This document shows, piece by piece, positions 38,718 through 47,882 of a stretch of DNA of 64,000 nucleotides. A model generated the notes under the pieces. It saw only the letters and a program-made list of their open reading frames with translations. It was not told where the DNA came from and searched no databases. Source of the DNA: Chloropicon primus (lineage: Eukaryota > Chlorophyta > Chloropicophyceae > Chloropicales > Chloropicaceae); NCBI GenBank assembly GCA_023205875.1, contig CP060773.1, positions 186,001-250,000 on the forward strand. The letters are read 5' to 3'. Position 1 is the stretch's first letter, and every line of letters starts with the position of its first letter. Made by a program: the position numbers and the translations under genes.

Positions 38718-39818
38718 ATGTCGCAGTACATGAACGAGTCTCAGCTGGAGGTGGCGAGCGTGGTGGAGGAAGCGAGGAGGGAGGCGAGGGCGAGGGCGAT
38801 GACGCGGTGCGAGTACGAGTCCGTACGCCCGTACGCAGTACAGTGGGCTGGGACGACGGAGATTAAGGACCACCAGAAGTCGAGCACGTGGTGGCTGTAC
38901 CGGCCGTCGATGAAGTCGATCGTGGATTACTCTTGCGCGCCGGAGACGGAGGGGGAGATGACGTTCGAGGAGGAAAGGAGGCTACTGATCAACCTGGAGA
39001 TGCTCCCCGACGAGAGGATGCGTAAGGTGTGGCACATCATCCAGGAGTCCCCGGGCGTCACCAGGGAGGCCGAGGAGTCCATGAGGAGTCAGAACAGGCT
39101 GGCGAACTTCGACGCTCTGGACGCCGCGACCCTGTGGAGGCTGCACCGGTACGTCAACTCGTGCTACAAGGAGGAGGCCCTGAGGGAGCTGCGGAAGACC
39201 ATGGGCCTGGGCTGCGCGTTCTGCGGGTACAAGACCCAGGGGTGCTCCTACTGCAACCCCAACAAGGAGAGGAGGATCAAGGCCAAGGTGGCGTGCCTGG
39301 CCCACAGGATCGGGGCCGTCACCGACCAGCTCCACTGGCTGAGGGCGGCGTACGAGAAGCAGATGATGACCCACGGCACTGTCGTCGCCCAGACCGGAAG
39401 GAACACGGCGTTGATGCAGGACCTGGAAGACCAGGCCGTCAGGACCGTCAAGACGCTGGACAAGCTCCGCGAGGCGGAGCGCTCCTACTGCAGGAAGGTC
39501 GTCTCGGACAAGCTCTCCATCCTCCCTCATGAGAAGATCCTGGAGTGCCACGACATGATCCGCAAGGGGACCAGCAGGGACGCCCTCTACGAGTGCGGCG
39601 GCCAGCGCAATGGCCGAGGCAGTAGCAGCAGGAGGGACGACAAGGTCGGGGTCAACTTTGCCATGCTCGACGAGCAGACCATGCGCGAGGTGAACAAGTT
39701 CGTGAACAAGGCGCTCGGCGAGTGCGGAATAGAGTGCTTTTCCGACGCGGTGACGTTCTGGGAGAAGATGGAGGAGGACAGAGAGGGGCTCATGGCAGCG
39801 ATGGGGGGACTGATGTGA
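38718..39818 (+). CDS. Protein with two NET (BET extra-terminal) domains
   Basis: A single exon of 366 aa. NET 1 (about 81-140) reads TFEEERRLLINLEMLPDERM, then VWHIIQE, NFDALDAATLWRLHRYV. It matches the BET pattern of a basic first helix, a linker, and an F-x-x-L-x-x-x-T-L-x-x-L-x-x-Y-V end. NET 2 (about 256-316) is a diverged repeat (KLSILPHEKILECHDMIRKG, then VNFAMLDEQTMREVNKFV). Between them lie a C156/C159/C166/C169 cysteine cluster (CAFCGYKTQGCSYC) and a coiled coil. NET domains in BRD2-4 and plant GTE proteins recruit chromatin factors. No bromodomain is present here, so this may be an adaptor or competitor. Nuclear function is inferred. Confidence 0.75.
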   Translation: MSQYMNESQLEVASVVEEARREARARAMTRCEYESVRPYAVQWAGTTEIKDHQKSSTWWLYRPSMKSIVDYSCAPETEGEMTFEEERRLLINLEMLPDERMRKVWHIIQESPGVTREAEESMRSQNRLANFDALDAATLWRLHRYVNSCYKEEALRELRKTMGLGCAFCGYKTQGCSYCNPNKERRIKAKVACLAHRIGAVTDQLHWLRAAYEKQMMTHGTVVAQTGRNTALMQDLEDQAVRTVKTLDKLREAERSYCRKVVSDKLSILPHEKILECHDMIRKGTSRDALYECGGQRNGRGSSSRRDDKVGVNFAMLDEQTMREVNKFVNKALGECGIECFSDAVTFWEKMEEDREGLMAAMGGLM

Positions 39819-40051
39819 TTAGCGGGCAGTCGGAGTGGAGGCTTGAGCTTGCTTCGAAATCATTTGGAAAGAAAGTAAAAATAGTGATAGTAACAGGATA
39901 GATCGATTCGATAGAAAACGCGGGCTCGCTTGTGGGAAGCACTAGCACGTCACCTCGATTGGACGGAGACTGATCCTTCACCAAGAAGACAACGTTGTCT
40001 CACGAGCTAGACCTTTGCTTTCCCCGTCTCCTCATGCGTCATCATGAATGA
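39819..40051. other. Short spacer
   Basis: AT-richer 3' flank of the NET gene up to the edge of the duplicated segment. Nothing is recognised. Confidence 0.5.
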
Positions 40052-40458
40052 TAACGGCCGAGCACGAGGGCGAACCAGGAGGAGGGAGAGAGAGAGAAGG
40101 GGGACGGGAGAGCGCGGAGGAGGAAGAGGGAAGCGGAGGACCGGTCAGAAGGAAGCGTCGTCTCGTGCTCTTTCGAAAGAGCCCTCGCTCGAAGAGAACG
40201 ACCCGGTGGTGAGGATCTGAGGAGCACGGGCGTGAAGATGGCGGTGACAGGGGGAGCGAGCAAGAGGCAGAGGACGGAGGGATGCGCTGGAGGTGCTTCC
40301 CGAGTGGGCGTGGTTCCTGGTCTTGAAGCAGCTGGACGATTACGACCACCTTGCTTTTGGGGTTGACCTGCAGGACGTTCCTCGAGGCGGTGACGAAGGC
40401 GACGAGCCCCGAGGAGAAGAAGAAGGCTCGCCTGAGGACGGACCTGTCGCAAGAGAAG
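40052..40458 (+). repeat. 407-bp segmental duplication, copy 2
   Basis: It matches 32531-32937 at constant spacing. The left boundary at TAACGG follows unrelated sequence. The right boundary at AGAGAAG jumps directly to the last ankyrin units. Confidence 0.9.
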
Positions 40459-40630
40459 CCGCCTTGCCCTTGGGACCGGTGGACTTGTACGTACGCAGCT
40501 TCAGGGGGTCACCTTGACATTCTGCAGTAGGCTCGAAGCCAGAATCCGCCTTGCCCTTGGAACCCAGTGGAATGCAGATCCGCAGCGAATCGTCACCCGA
40601 AAGTCCTCAAGTGGATCCAGGAGAACTCTT
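40238..40630 (+). pseudogene. Truncated copy of the F-box/ankyrin gene
   Basis: It carries the same ATG (40238-40240) and the same two G-run frame shifts as the 32.7-kb copy. After residue-equivalent QEK the central 600-plus bases (most ankyrin units) are deleted. The sequence resumes with ankyrin-like CCGCCTTGCCCTTGG units and the terminal K-W-I-Q-E-N-S, whose stop codon is lost. It is a dead copy. The shared shifts show that they predate the duplication, or reflect a shared decoding or sequencing feature. Confidence 0.8.
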
Positions 40631-41133
40631 CACAACACAAACGAATCGCTTGTCACGTTGCATTGCGCCCTCCCCCCCCCTCCTCCATGATCCTCCTCTT
40701 TTTTGCCGCCATGTGCATCTAATTTCCCTTCCCCATGTTTTTAGTCTCCCCAAACCACACCACAGCATTTCGAGAAAAAAGATTGCAGATATTCTTCCAA
40801 CCACGGTGGTTCGGCATCATTCATCGCTTGACCCCGGCGCCCGTTGCGGAACTGAAGGTGAGTGACGACGACGATGACGATGACGATGACGAGAAGCGCG
40901 ATGCACACCTCCTCCGCATCCCTCCCTCCATCGCTTCCGCTTCCCTCCATCCATCCATCCATGCTTTCCTCCTCACCAACGCTTGCGAAGATGTGTGTGA
41001 TGCAACATGCATGCACCCTCGACGACCTCCACGACACCGTGACTAACTCCTTCCATGCTCCTGCTCCTTCTCTGTCTCTCTTTGCTTCTGCTGCTGCTGC
41101 TGCTTTCTGCCGAATACCCGCACTGCTCTGCAC

Positions 41134-41155
41134 GTAACGCACGCCCGTGCGTTAC
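41134..41155. promoter_or_regulatory. Perfect GTAACGCACG / CGTGCGTTAC palindrome
   Basis: Two perfectly complementary 10-bp arms separated by CC lie 31 bp upstream of the ATG at 41186. They consist of two inverted copies of the GCGTTAC motif. It is the most ordered example in the window and a candidate dimer-binding site. The rest of 40631-41133 shows GAC and CTG microsatellites and no gene. Confidence 0.55.
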
Positions 41156-41185
41156 AAAGAAGAAACCAGAAACCACAAAGGCATC

Positions 41186-42175
41186 ATGATGAGAGCCCCC
41201 ACGCTCCTCCTCGCCGCGGCGATGGCACTTGCCTTGAGCCTCGTCGCTGCTCCCGCGTTTGTCGCCGCGGACGACGATTGGATCAACTACGCTTCTGCGA
41301 GTTCCTCGGCGTCGTCGACGTCCTCGAGCATCGGCGCGTTCACCGTGTCCGACTCCACCACCGAGGCCAAGGGAGAGAACGCACACGCTGATGCCACCGC
41401 CGATGCCGAGGCCACCTCCACGTTCGAGGCGTACGATTACGATTTCGGTTACTTGCACGACGAGTACGCGATGGCCACGTCCGGCTCGGATGCGTCTTCC
41501 CACATAGACGACGGCTTCATCGCCCAGAACGCGGACACGACCACGCACGCCGAGACGTACGGGGACTACGTGATCGCGAACGCCCAGGGCGACGCGGTTG
41601 CGGACAGCAAGGTGAAGAACGACCACCCTTACGAGGATGAGGAGGATGAGTGGAAGTCGGAGGCCCACGCCGACGCCAAGGGCATTGCCGGGGCGGGAAA
41701 CAACGCGATCCACATGTACGGGGGCAACCCGAACGGGCACGAGTTGGGAACCTTCACGTACACGGACGCCAACGCCATGTCCAAGGGCATGAACATCGAA
41801 AACACGGCCGACGCCAAGTCCAACGCGGACGCCGCTGTTCCGATCTACTACCCTGTGTGGAAGGAGGACGAGCACGGCTGGTGGGGTTACGACCTCGAGT
41901 ACGTCGGGGATGACACCGCCTCCTCCGACTCGACCTCCTACGCCTTTGCCAACATCAACGAGATGGCGGTCGCCACTGCCGACTCCCAAGGCACCGTCAT
42001 GACCTCCACGAGCGGCGGCCCCATCGGTGCGGGTGGCTCCGCCACCGCAGACGCCGAGGCGAAGGCCAAGCTGTGGAAGAAGAACGGATGGGTCGACCCC
42101 GCTCCAAAGTGGGAGAGTCACCCCTACTGGAAGCCAAGGAGAGGCTGGATCGTCAGGGAGGCCGAAGGCAAGTAA
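41186..42175 (+). CDS. Secreted acidic Ala/Ser/Asp-rich repeat protein
   Basis: A single exon of 329 aa. MMRAPTLLLAAAMALALSLVAAPAFVAADD is a signal peptide. The mature protein alternates aromatic/acidic segments (WINYASASSS, FEAYDYDFGYLHDEYAMATS, YYPVWKEDEHGWWGYDLEYV) with Ala-Asp-rich blocks (ENAHADATADAEATST; NTADAKSNADAA; GSATADAEAKAK). Each resembles a degenerate repeat of a sticky segment plus an ADA spacer. The tail is basic. There is no known family. The composition recalls extracellular structural proteins. It closes the cluster of secreted proteins. Confidence 0.7.
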   Translation: MMRAPTLLLAAAMALALSLVAAPAFVAADDDWINYASASSSASSTSSSIGAFTVSDSTTEAKGENAHADATADAEATSTFEAYDYDFGYLHDEYAMATSGSDASSHIDDGFIAQNADTTTHAETYGDYVIANAQGDAVADSKVKNDHPYEDEEDEWKSEAHADAKGIAGAGNNAIHMYGGNPNGHELGTFTYTDANAMSKGMNIENTADAKSNADAAVPIYYPVWKEDEHGWWGYDLEYVGDDTASSDSTSYAFANINEMAVATADSQGTVMTSTSGGPIGAGGSATADAEAKAKLWKKNGWVDPAPKWESHPYWKPRRGWIVREAEGK

Positions 42176-42521
42176 CTGCGGAGGATCACCAAGGAACGAC
42201 GGCGAGAGAGTCCTGTACGTCCGTCCGTCATCATGACAAGAGTGTCACCAAGAGAAATAAAGCAAGCCGATGCATGTCATTCACATTCAAGAACTGGGAC
42301 TTCCATCCTCCTCCTCCTCAGCAGCAGCAGCATCCTCTCTCCTCCTCTCCCTAGTGTAAAAAGATCATGCACAAGAAGCAAACCAGAGTGAAGTGACACA
42401 CAGAGAGAGAGAGAGAGAGTAAGAAAGAGACAGCGACAAAGAAAGAGGAAGAGAAGTCCACATTCATCCTCCATCTCCTCACTCCTCTCTTCTTCTTCTT
42501 CTTCTCTACATTTCCCAAGAT

Positions 42522-42547
42522 GGCGGGAAATTTCAGTTCGCGCCAAA
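42522..42547. promoter_or_regulatory. Two E2F-type sites
   Basis: GGCGGGAAA at 42522-42530 and TTCGCGCCAAA at 42537-42547 both fit the E2F/DP consensus (TTTSSCGC in either direction). They are spaced 6 bp apart, about 310 bp before the start of the nuclear protein gene at 42860. E2F sites drive S-phase genes in plants and algae. The rest of 42176-42859 holds GA tracts and CAAACA repeats only. Confidence 0.6.
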
Positions 42548-42859
42548 AAAACGAAAATTTTTTCTTCCCTTCGCAAAAGGGACGGCGACGGGACGAAGGA
42601 ACGAAGGACGAGGCGAAGCCCAAAACCTCCTCCCCTTCCAAGGAACAACCACCGAGGAGCAAACACAAACACAAACACAAACACACAAGAGAGACAGAAC
42701 CAAACACTTCCACCATTCCAATCATCCATCCGATCATTTCCAGTCGCTTCCAATCTCGAAGCGGCTTCAGTGTTGATCCCCATCTCCACCTCCTAGGAGG
42801 AAGTTTTCAATCCTTGTTTGATTGATTGATTGAACTCTTCGCCTCTTGTTGTTGTTGAG

Positions 42860-44848
42860 ATGAGGAAGAGGTTGCGTGCATCACCGCACGCGGTTGACCT
42901 CGTCGATGGTGTTGATGATGGTGTTGATGATGGAGAGAGGTACAGCAGGAGGAGGCGGACGCCCGCTCAAGCTTGGTGGATCGCTTCCTCGGAGAAAGAA
43001 AAGAAAACTCACACCAGAACCAACGCAAACGCAAACGCAAACGCAAACGCCGTGAAGAAGAACTCATCCTCATCCTCCTCTTCTGTTCATCAGAATCAGC
43101 AGCCTCAGCTGAAGCAGCTGAAGTTGGAGGGGACGAGGACGGCGAAGAGGACGACGGCCAAGGCGACCAAGAACAAGAAGAAGTTGTTCCCAACTTCCTC
43201 CCCTTGTCCTCCGGCTGTCAAACCTGTGGTGACTGCTGAGGTGGTGGTGGTGAATGACGAGATGCAGCAGCAGGAGCAGAACCCGTCTCCCTCGTCCAAG
43301 CAGCAGCAGCAGCAGGATCAGCAGCGGGATCAGCAGCGTCCTCGTCGTCCGAACGAGAGGACCAGGAAGCGAATTCAAGCGATGCTGGACAGCGAGAGCG
43401 AGTCGTCCTACGAGGAGGAGAGCGAGGAGGAGAGTTACAGCGGAGGCGAGGTGGTGGAGGACGAGTTCGACGACTTGGGGCTGACCCCTCGGGAGAAATC
43501 AAAATCAAAACCGTCGCCCCCGTCCCCGCTCGATGACGACTTGGGTGGGCTGACCCCTCGGGAGCAATCAAAGTCAAAGTCGTCGTCTCCCTCCTCGCCG
43601 CAGACTCCGTCCCCCTCGGTGCAGTCGAAGGCGGCCAGGCAGCGCGACGACGAGGACGACGAGGAGAAGAGCATCTTGTACTGCGGGAGGGTTCTGAGCC
43701 CCGCGGCGAGCTCCTCGGGGGAGGGGAAGGTGACCCTGGTGAGGTACGACCCGGCGAGCAGGTCGTGGACCGTGAAGGTCGAGAAGGCGGGCCAGTCAGC
43801 CTCCAAGACGATGGACTGGTTTGACATCTTGAAGCTGGTGACGTCCGAGGACGAGGAGAACCTTCCGAGCCAGACGGGGATGCTTGGAAGTCCGGGGAAA
43901 GTCTTCAAGGCAAACAACTTTGTGAGCGAGATGGTCGACCTGTGGTCGAACAACCCGAACGGGAACAAGGAGCAGCAATCGTGCTCCCCGAAGGAATCGA
44001 ATCAGGGGAGCCAGGAGCTCGCCGCGAACTTTGGGGGCGGGCCCTTCTCGTCCCCCATCCAGCAGCAGGCGACGACGAGCAGCAGCGACCAGAGGTTCGT
44101 AATGAACCTCCTCTCGACTCCGGGGAGCACCGAGGTGACCCCCGAGAGCAAGCCTGCCGAGCAGCAGGCGAGTGGGACCCCCACCGCCGACCATCGCTCC
44201 GGCAGCCCCTACAAGTCCATCGTGATCCCCCGGCAGATTCTGAGCAGCCCGATGAGGAGGGCGAGGAGGGCCGCCTCGGCGGTCTCCCTGGACTCGCCGC
44301 TGTCCGCCCAGAAGGACAAGGGTCTGGGCATCGCGGTCGCCAAGGGCGTCGGGCTCTCCAACAACAGCGGGAGCAGCCCCTCCTCCTCTTTCGGCTTGAG
44401 TGCAGCAAAATCCAGCAGCGCGAGGAAGAAGCTGAAGCTGACTTGCGACAAGGAGCTCCTGGAGAACGAGCTGTGCAACTTGCTCATCAACAAGAAGATC
44501 ATCAAGCACTGGAGGGAGGGGAACGAGTGGGCCTGCAAGGACGTGAACGGCAAGGCGTTGGACGCCTACAGGATCGCGGAGCTCGAGGAGAGGCTCATCT
44601 CGACGGCGAGGGAGGCAAGGCACAACTTCACGGGGCTCGAGATCGATCAAATCTCCAGAAGGGCCCACGCGGAGTGGAGGCAGCTCAAGGAGAAGCAGCA
44701 GTTCGATCAGAACGTGAGCCCCCAGCGGCCCCTCAAGGGCATACTCAAGCACTATCAGGTGGCAAGACCCACGCCAAGCGCGAACAAGAAGGTCACCTTC
44801 TTGGCCGAACTCGTGGAGTTCGGATCGCCGATGAAGCCCATGCACTAA
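42860..44848 (+). CDS. Large Ser-rich nuclear protein with CENP-C-like motif, function unknown
   Basis: A single exon of 662 aa, probably nuclear (many Lys/Arg clusters). Near the N-terminus ERYSRRRRTPAQAWW resembles the R-x-S-x-R...P...W CENP-C motif that binds CENP-A nucleosomes, but spacing differs by one residue. Disordered Gln/Ser/Lys stretches follow, with a duplicated LGLTPREKSKSK / GGLTPREQSKSK unit. A folded island near 270-345 (ILYCGRVLSP, VTLVRYDPASRSWTVKVEK, DWFDILKLV) looks like a Tudor- or BAH-like beta barrel. A helical C-terminus begins near 530 (LLENELCNLLINKKIIKHWREG). E2F-type sites upstream fit a cell-cycle role. Family not identified. Confidence 0.6.
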   Translation: MRKRLRASPHAVDLVDGVDDGVDDGERYSRRRRTPAQAWWIASSEKEKKTHTRTNANANANANAVKKNSSSSSSSVHQNQQPQLKQLKLEGTRTAKRTTAKATKNKKKLFPTSSPCPPAVKPVVTAEVVVVNDEMQQQEQNPSPSSKQQQQQDQQRDQQRPRRPNERTRKRIQAMLDSESESSYEEESEEESYSGGEVVEDEFDDLGLTPREKSKSKPSPPSPLDDDLGGLTPREQSKSKSSSPSSPQTPSPSVQSKAARQRDDEDDEEKSILYCGRVLSPAASSSGEGKVTLVRYDPASRSWTVKVEKAGQSASKTMDWFDILKLVTSEDEENLPSQTGMLGSPGKVFKANNFVSEMVDLWSNNPNGNKEQQSCSPKESNQGSQELAANFGGGPFSSPIQQQATTSSSDQRFVMNLLSTPGSTEVTPESKPAEQQASGTPTADHRSGSPYKSIVIPRQILSSPMRRARRAASAVSLDSPLSAQKDKGLGIAVAKGVGLSNNSGSSPSSSFGLSAAKSSSARKKLKLTCDKELLENELCNLLINKKIIKHWREGNEWACKDVNGKALDAYRIAELEERLISTAREARHNFTGLEIDQISRRAHAEWRQLKEKQQFDQNVSPQRPLKGILKHYQVARPTPSANKKVTFLAELVEFGSPMKPMH

Positions 44849-44976
44849 ATCTCTAATATAGTCACATGGCTCTTGTGTAGCAGTAGGTTATCCTCAACTT
44901 TTTGTACATAACGCCGACCGACGCCGTCCACACGCACACACACACACGCACGCAGGCACCGCTTTCATTCCTATTC

Positions 44977-45312
44977 CTATTCACCGTTGTTGTTGTTCAA
45001 TCCGCCGCCGCGTGCAAACCTGGCGGTCATCTCCCTCAGCTTCTGGCGGAACAGAGGGTCGTCAGGCGAAGCGCTCCGGAAGAAAGCCTCCACCTCTGCC
45101 TTGTACTCCTTCCAATCTCTTTCCATCTCAGGGTCATTCTCAAACCCAGTGGCCTCAATCTGTTCAAAGCCTTTCTGCAATATCTGCTCGCAGATGTTCG
45201 CCCGGACTCTCTCCATGCCCTGCTCGTCCTCTGCCAGTGCCCTCATCGCTTCAGGGGTCAGCCCTTGGCTTGGCCTGCTCACTTCCTTCCCCTCCTCCCT
45301 CTCCTCGGTCAT
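44977..45312 (-). CDS. Small acidic helical protein, unknown
   Basis: 111 aa from the ATG at the complement of 45310-45312. The sequence is helical and acidic: MTEEREEGKEVSRPSQGLTP, then RVRANICEQILQKGFEQIEAT, DWKEYKAEVEAFFRSASPDD and FRQKLREMTARFARGGG. The composition and heptad-like spacing look coding, with no low complexity except the final Asn run. A preceding exon cannot be excluded because the frame stays open 6 codons upstream and an AG acceptor is nearby. No family is recognised. Confidence 0.45.
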   Translation of the reverse strand: MTEEREEGKEVSRPSQGLTPEAMRALAEDEQGMERVRANICEQILQKGFEQIEATGFENDPEMERDWKEYKAEVEAFFRSASPDDPLFRQKLREMTARFARGGGLNNNNGE

Positions 45313-45846
45313 CTTTGGGGGGTCCTCCACTTGTCAGGAGCAACAAAAGGTAAAAACCTAACCAGCAGTCTCACAAAAGGCGATCCCCTTTCGAGAAGAG
45401 GAATGAAAGACACGAAGGGTTCCTCTGGCTTGTCCTCCTCCCCTCCTTCTCTGTCCTCCTCTTCCTCTGCTCTCCAACCCTGCCCTGCCAAGAGTTTGAT
45501 CGTGTCCTTGGGATGAATGCACCACCAAAGGGGTAGGAAGAGAGAGGGAGGCTTCCGAAGGCCTTTGGATGGACTTGATCGTGAACTGTGAGAGTGATTG
45601 TGCGTAATTGTCCAACAGAGGCCTGATCACTCCCAAGGCTTCCTCCAATCAACCAACAACGCACGTCCAGCATATAGATCGAACAGGAAGGGAAAGGGAA
45701 AGCGACTCCAACGACGTGGAAACTTCCGATTTTACAATTGAGATAGGATACTTCTTCGCCTTCTACTACTGATCACTCTTCGCTTTCTAGTTTATTTCAA
45801 AGGTTGATTCCCTTGGTCGGTCGACGTCGGGCGCCCGTGCGATCAC
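45313..45846. other. Intergenic region
   Basis: No supported gene. GTCCTTGGGATGAATGC near 45510 is also found near 61528, suggesting another dispersed repeat. Frames on the minus strand lack ATG starts and recognisable content. Confidence 0.5.
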
Positions 45847-46764
45847 TTACGACGTGTCCATGGCGTTGTTCTTCTTCCTGCCCCTCTTTGGGAAAGCTTT
45901 GGGAGTCGTGGCGCCGGACTTTCCCAGTCTAGTGAGGACCTGGCTTTGAGGCGGCTGGACTTCCAAAGCTGCACCGTCGAGCAGGTTGCAGCAACGAGAA
46001 AGGCGACGAGGGAGATGTTTCGGTTTCGTTCAGTTCACCCCGAGTCCTGTTTCCCAGCTGCGGTGGCTGTTCTTACCTTGAATCTGCATGACCCTTCCGT
46101 CAAGCGTCCTCCCGTTGTATTGCTTCACGGCCTTGAGGGCGTCCGCCCTGTGCCTGAAGATGACGTCAGCAGTGCCCTGAGACTTGCCTCCCTCTCTGAA
46201 GTGGATGTTGTGAGCCTTCAGTGGTCCGCACTCCCCGAATAGCTCCCTCAAATCCTTGTTCGTGACTCCAAAGTCCAAGTTCGAGATGAAGAGCTTCATT
46301 CCGTAGTCCGGCTTTTTCGCCTTTCCTTGGACGTTCTTCGACACGATCTTGGCCTTGGTGGAAACGATCTTGCCGCTCTTGTTCTTCGTCACCTTCTTCT
46401 TGATGGTCACCGTCTTCACACCGCCCACGGGCGTTCCGGCCTTCTTCGCGCCTCCGGCCTTCTTCTTGCCTCCTGCGCAGAGACAACACAACGACAACAC
46501 GACAACAACCAAGAAAAAAAAAAAACAAAAAAAAAACAGAGCAACAGCAGAGAAGCTCCCGCCTTCAGTACTCAAGCGCTTTCACGGGATGCGCTGCGTG
46601 TGGTCCTCCACCTGTCTCGTCACCGCCGTCGTACCTTTAGAGCCCGGCGTCGTCTTGGCCTTGGTCTTGCCACCTGCTGGCTTTGGCGACTTCTTCTTGT
46701 TCACCTTCTTGCTCTTCTTAATCATGTCGTCCAGGGACATGCCCAAGTTCGCTTCCGTGTTCAT
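45847..46764 (-). CDS. ALYREF: ALYREF/THO4 mRNA export adaptor
   Basis: The exons, on the complement, are 46635-46764, 46077-46472 and 45847-45968, giving 215 aa. The N-terminal [15 protein letters not shown] is the UAP56-binding motif. A basic Lys/Gly-rich arm follows, then a single RRM with RNP2 [11 protein letters not shown] and RNP1-like [24 protein letters not shown], and a basic C-terminal tail ([12 protein letters not shown]). ALYREF couples splicing and the TREX complex to the export receptor NXF1/TAP. All three joins are GT-AG and in frame. The C-terminal helix found in animals is weak. Motif copies CGTTACG and GCGTTAC lie 158-200 bp upstream. Confidence 0.93.
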
Positions 46765-46921
46765 CTTGACGGACCGGGATATGGATGTTCTTGGCTCTTC
46801 TCTTCTCCAGCAAAAGCTTGACTCAGATCACAACACAGATGATCGATCGGATCTCTCGTCGTCGTGTTCTCCGTTTGAACTCCGCACGAAAAAAAAAAAC
46901 GAAAAGAGCGAGGACGTCGGC

Positions 46922-46963
46922 CGTTACGACAACTGCTGCTGGTCCACGGGAGCGAGGCGTTAC
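46922..46963. promoter_or_regulatory. CGTTACG / GCGTTAC pair upstream of ALYREF
   Basis: CGTTACG at 46922-46928 and GCGTTAC at 46957-46963 lie 158-200 bp upstream of the start codon. They are part of the recurrent motif. Confidence 0.35.
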
Positions 46964-47882
46964 ACCGCGACGCGTTCGAGCAAACTACAGAACACGAGTG
47001 ATGATCCCAAGACAAAAACAAACAAGCAAAACTTCCCTTTCAGTTCCCTCATTCCAAGAACCTCTCGTCATTCGCTTCGAGTAACACGTCGTTCGAAAGG
47101 TCGCGAGACAATGCATCCATCGGTGACCCCCTCCGCTTCCCCGTCTCTCCCCCCTCTCCCCCCTCCTCGCCTCAAACTCACCTGGATCAGGCGAAAACCA
47201 AAGGAGGAAAAAAAAAACAACGTCTCAGCCTCTCAATTCCTCAATTCCTCACGAAACCTTTCGAGCGACACGTCGTTCGAAAGTTCGAGACGTAACGCAT
47301 CCGATGATGATTCGTAACGCCTCTATTGCTCTCGTCCGTCGCCGCCCTTGTCGTCCGAAAAGGGCCTACTCACCTCTCCGGTTTTTCGACTTCGGTTTTG
47401 ATATTTTTTCTCTCTCTCTCCTTCCCAAAATCGTAAAGGTGAACGAAGGAGAGGAGAGGAGAGGAGAGGACGAAGTTTGGCGGTCACCAAGGCAAGGGGA
47501 GGGTGGATACTTGCCAAGATAAACCAACTCATCGAAACTAGAGCTCACTATCTTTCGAAAGAGCCCTCACTCGACTCGGTTTACCCCCTGGTTGATCGAG
47601 AAAGGTGGTGCAGAAAGCCTCTGTGAGTGTCAGTGTCCGTGAGTGTTGGAAAGGAGTCCACAAAGTTGTGGACGGTCAAGGAAAGAGCGAGCGTTGAGAG
47701 GGTCGTGAGCCAACCAACCAAAACGTGCGTCCCAAGATCTTTCCATCCACTGCTGGACTCGCTTGCTTTGTGCTCCGAAGCGAGTGGGCAACCCTTCCTA
47801 ACACGATACTGCAGCAGCAGCAGCAAAGTGTCCTCCTCCTGGCGAAGAGTTTGAGCCTTCTGTTCCTCAAGCAGCAGCCGCA
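46964..47882. other. Intergenic region with a repeated ACGTCGTTCGAAAG unit
   Basis: Two units, near 47086 and 47269, share ACACGTCGTTCGAAAG followed by GCATCC about 20 bp later. They are relatives of the dispersed core. CGTAACGC occurs at 47291-47298 and 47313-47320. The core CTTTCGAAAGAGCCCTCACT lies near 47552. No supported gene. Confidence 0.6.

Noticed and set aside
45371-45690. Possible upstream exons of the small acidic protein at 44977-45312
   Set aside because: The open frames there lack ATG starts and consist partly of sequence repeated near 61.5 kb.
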